Below, in pieces: positions 5,372 to 6,480 of a stretch of DNA of 6,480 bases (position 1 is its first letter; the number at the start of each line of letters is the position of its first letter). The stretch covers positions 12,502 through 18,981 of the forward strand of contig JAPPFU010000023.1 in NCBI GenBank assembly GCA_028875085.1, read 5' to 3'. The position numbers were made by a program, and so were the translations under genes. The notes beneath the pieces are model-generated. The model ran no database searches. It was not told where the DNA came from and saw nothing but the letters and a program-made list of their open reading frames with translations. This DNA is from Chloroflexota bacterium. Its GTDB lineage: Bacteria; Chloroflexota; Dehalococcoidia; Lucifugimonadales; Australimonadaceae.

Positions 5372-6472
5372 CTAGAGCGCCGCGGCGAGGGCTTCGACCA
5401 ACCGCTCCGTCTCATGCGGCGTCCCGACGCTGATGCGGAGGAAGTCGGCGAGGCGCGGCTCACTGAAGTATCGCACGAACACGCCCTGGCGGGCGAGCGC
5501 CTCGAACAACGTCTTGCCCGCGCCTTGCGGCACGCCGCACAGGACGAAGTTGGCGTCCGACGGCCACGGGTCGAGGCCATCGAACTCGGCGAGCGCGGCG
5601 CGCATCCGCTCGCGCTCGGCCACGATGCGCGCGGCGCGCTCGTCCAGCAGTTCTGCGTCGGCGATGGAGGCGAGCAGCGCCGCTTCGGCGGCCTGGTTGA
5701 CGTTGTAGGGCGGCTTGGCGCGCAGCAGCAGGTCGGCCAACTCCGGCGCCATCAACCCGTAGCCGACGCGCAGCCCCGCCAGCCCGCCCCACTTGCTCAT
5801 CGTGCGCAGCACGGCGAGATTCGGGTGCGCGGGCAGCAGTTCGGCGGCGTTCACGCCTCCGAACTCGTAGTACGCCTCGTCAACGATGACGAGGCAACCG
5901 GCGGAGAGCAGGCGCTCCAGATCGGCGAGGGGCGTTGCGTTGGCAGTGGGGTTGTTGGGTGACGCGACGGCGATGACCCGCGCCTCCTCGCGCTCCGCCG
6001 CCGCCAGCACCGCGTCCACGTCCACCTCGAAGCGCGGGCCGCGCTCGACGCGCACGGTGCGCCCGCCGCACACGTGCGCCGTGAAGGGGTACATACCGAA
6101 GGTGGGCACGCTGTCGATGACCGCGCCCTCCGGCGGCAGCACGGCGCGGAAGAGCAGGTCAATCAGTTCGTCCGAGCCGTTGCCGACGACCACTCGGGCG
6201 GGGTCAACCCCCGCGTGGCGCCCCACCGCCTCACGCATCGCCGTCTGGGCGGGATCGGGGTAGATGTGGACGCGGTGGAGGTTGGCGAGCGCCTCGATGA
6301 CGCGAGGCGACGGGCCGTAGGGATTCTCGTTGGCGTTCAACTTCACCAACTCCGACTCGGCTATGCCCGCGCGGGCGGCCAGCTTCTCCGGCGGATCGAC
6401 GGCGGCGTACGGCTCCAGCTCCAGTAGGTGCGGGCGCACGAGCGAGAGCGGGTCGATGAGGCGCCGGCTCAC
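5372..6472 (-). CDS. hisC: HisC, histidinol-phosphate aminotransferase
   Basis: This 366-residue PLP enzyme of fold type I transfers an amino group from glutamate to imidazole-acetol phosphate, giving histidinol phosphate. Features in order are the N-terminal LNANENPYGPSP (45-56), GNGSDELI (97-104, PLP phosphate region), SPNNPT (171-176), VDEAYYEF (197-204) with the PLP-contacting Asp198, TMSKWGGLAGLRVGY (224-238) with the Schiff-base Lys227 and the conserved Arg235, and FLRISVG (344-350) with the substrate-carboxylate Arg346. It is upstream of hisB in a two-gene unit and acts directly after HisB. The GTG at 6470-6472 gives a normal family length, but only 8 bases remain upstream in the window. 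These contain neither a stop codon nor a ribosome binding site, so the true start may lie outside. A misassigned relative (another class I/II aminotransferase) is unlikely given the hisB neighbour. Confidence 0.94.
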   Translation of the reverse strand: MSRRLIDPLSLVRPHLLELEPYAAVDPPEKLAARAGIAESELVKLNANENPYGPSPRVIEALANLHRVHIYPDPAQTAMREAVGRHAGVDPARVVVGNGSDELIDLLFRAVLPPEGAVIDSVPTFGMYPFTAHVCGGRTVRVERGPRFEVDVDAVLAAAEREEARVIAVASPNNPTANATPLADLERLLSAGCLVIVDEAYYEFGGVNAAELLPAHPNLAVLRTMSKWGGLAGLRVGYGLMAPELADLLLRAKPPYNVNQAAEAALLASIADAELLDERAARIVAERERMRAALAEFDGLDPWPSDANFVLCGVPQGAGKTLFEALARQGVFVRYFSEPRLADFLRISVGTPHETERLVEALAAAL

Positions 6473-6480
6473 GGCGCGCC

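Noticed and set aside
5156..5962. A 268-codon open frame on the plus strand
   Set aside because: It is antisense to hisB and hisC, both firmly identified by motifs. Its composition matches a shadow frame.
1..6480. CRISPR array, tRNA or rRNA genes, integrase or transposase genes, phage genes
   Set aside because: No regularly spaced repeats, no cloverleaf-like sequence, and no recombinase or phage motifs were seen on either strand.

Overview
The window comes from a high-GC bacterium. Sampled lines of the main genes run at about 75 % G+C, GTG starts occur, and Shine-Dalgarno sequences are recognisable in front of several genes. The long yeast-Ade1-like form of PurC, a separate small PurS, a membrane-anchored DUF3105-type protein and a hisC-hisB pair would fit Chloroflexota or a related high-GC lineage. 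That placement is inference; no marker gene is present.

Layout. Positions 1-170 hold a leader with a G19 homopolymer, a chain of mutually exclusive stem-loops, a candidate promoter and a strong ribosome binding site. A forward purine cluster follows: purE (171-629), purB (745-2061, GTG start), purC (2042-2947, overlapping purB by 20 nt), a membrane-anchored DUF3105-like protein (2963-3616, GTG start) and purS (3624-3881). Next, still forward, is an unassigned 264-residue gene of visibly lower G+C (3915-4709). A 44-bp convergent junction carries a hairpin repeat. The reverse strand then carries histidine genes read from right to left: hisC (5372-6472) followed by hisB (4754-5356).

How the genes work together. 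PurE makes CAIR, PurC converts it to SAICAR, and PurB splits SAICAR to AICAR and also acts later on adenylosuccinate. PurS is a subunit of the FGAM synthase complex (PurSQL), an earlier step. HisB and HisC carry out consecutive late steps of histidine synthesis, a pathway that releases AICAR into the purine route. The order E-B-C-S matches the Bacillus-type purEKBCSQL order, but purK is missing after purE, purQ and purL do not follow purS, and two non-purine genes are interleaved.

Most of the window is ordinary core metabolism. The points worth a second look are: PurE lacks a His expected in its GGAAHLPG-type motif, and no purK is adjacent; the DUF3105-like protein sits mid-operon and has lost its usual His motifs; an uncharacterised DPDNG-motif protein of different base composition lies where purQ would be expected; a palindromic repeat runs into the hisB stop codon; and HisB has an altered first metal-site motif. 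I did not find a clear, previously undescribed multi-gene system.
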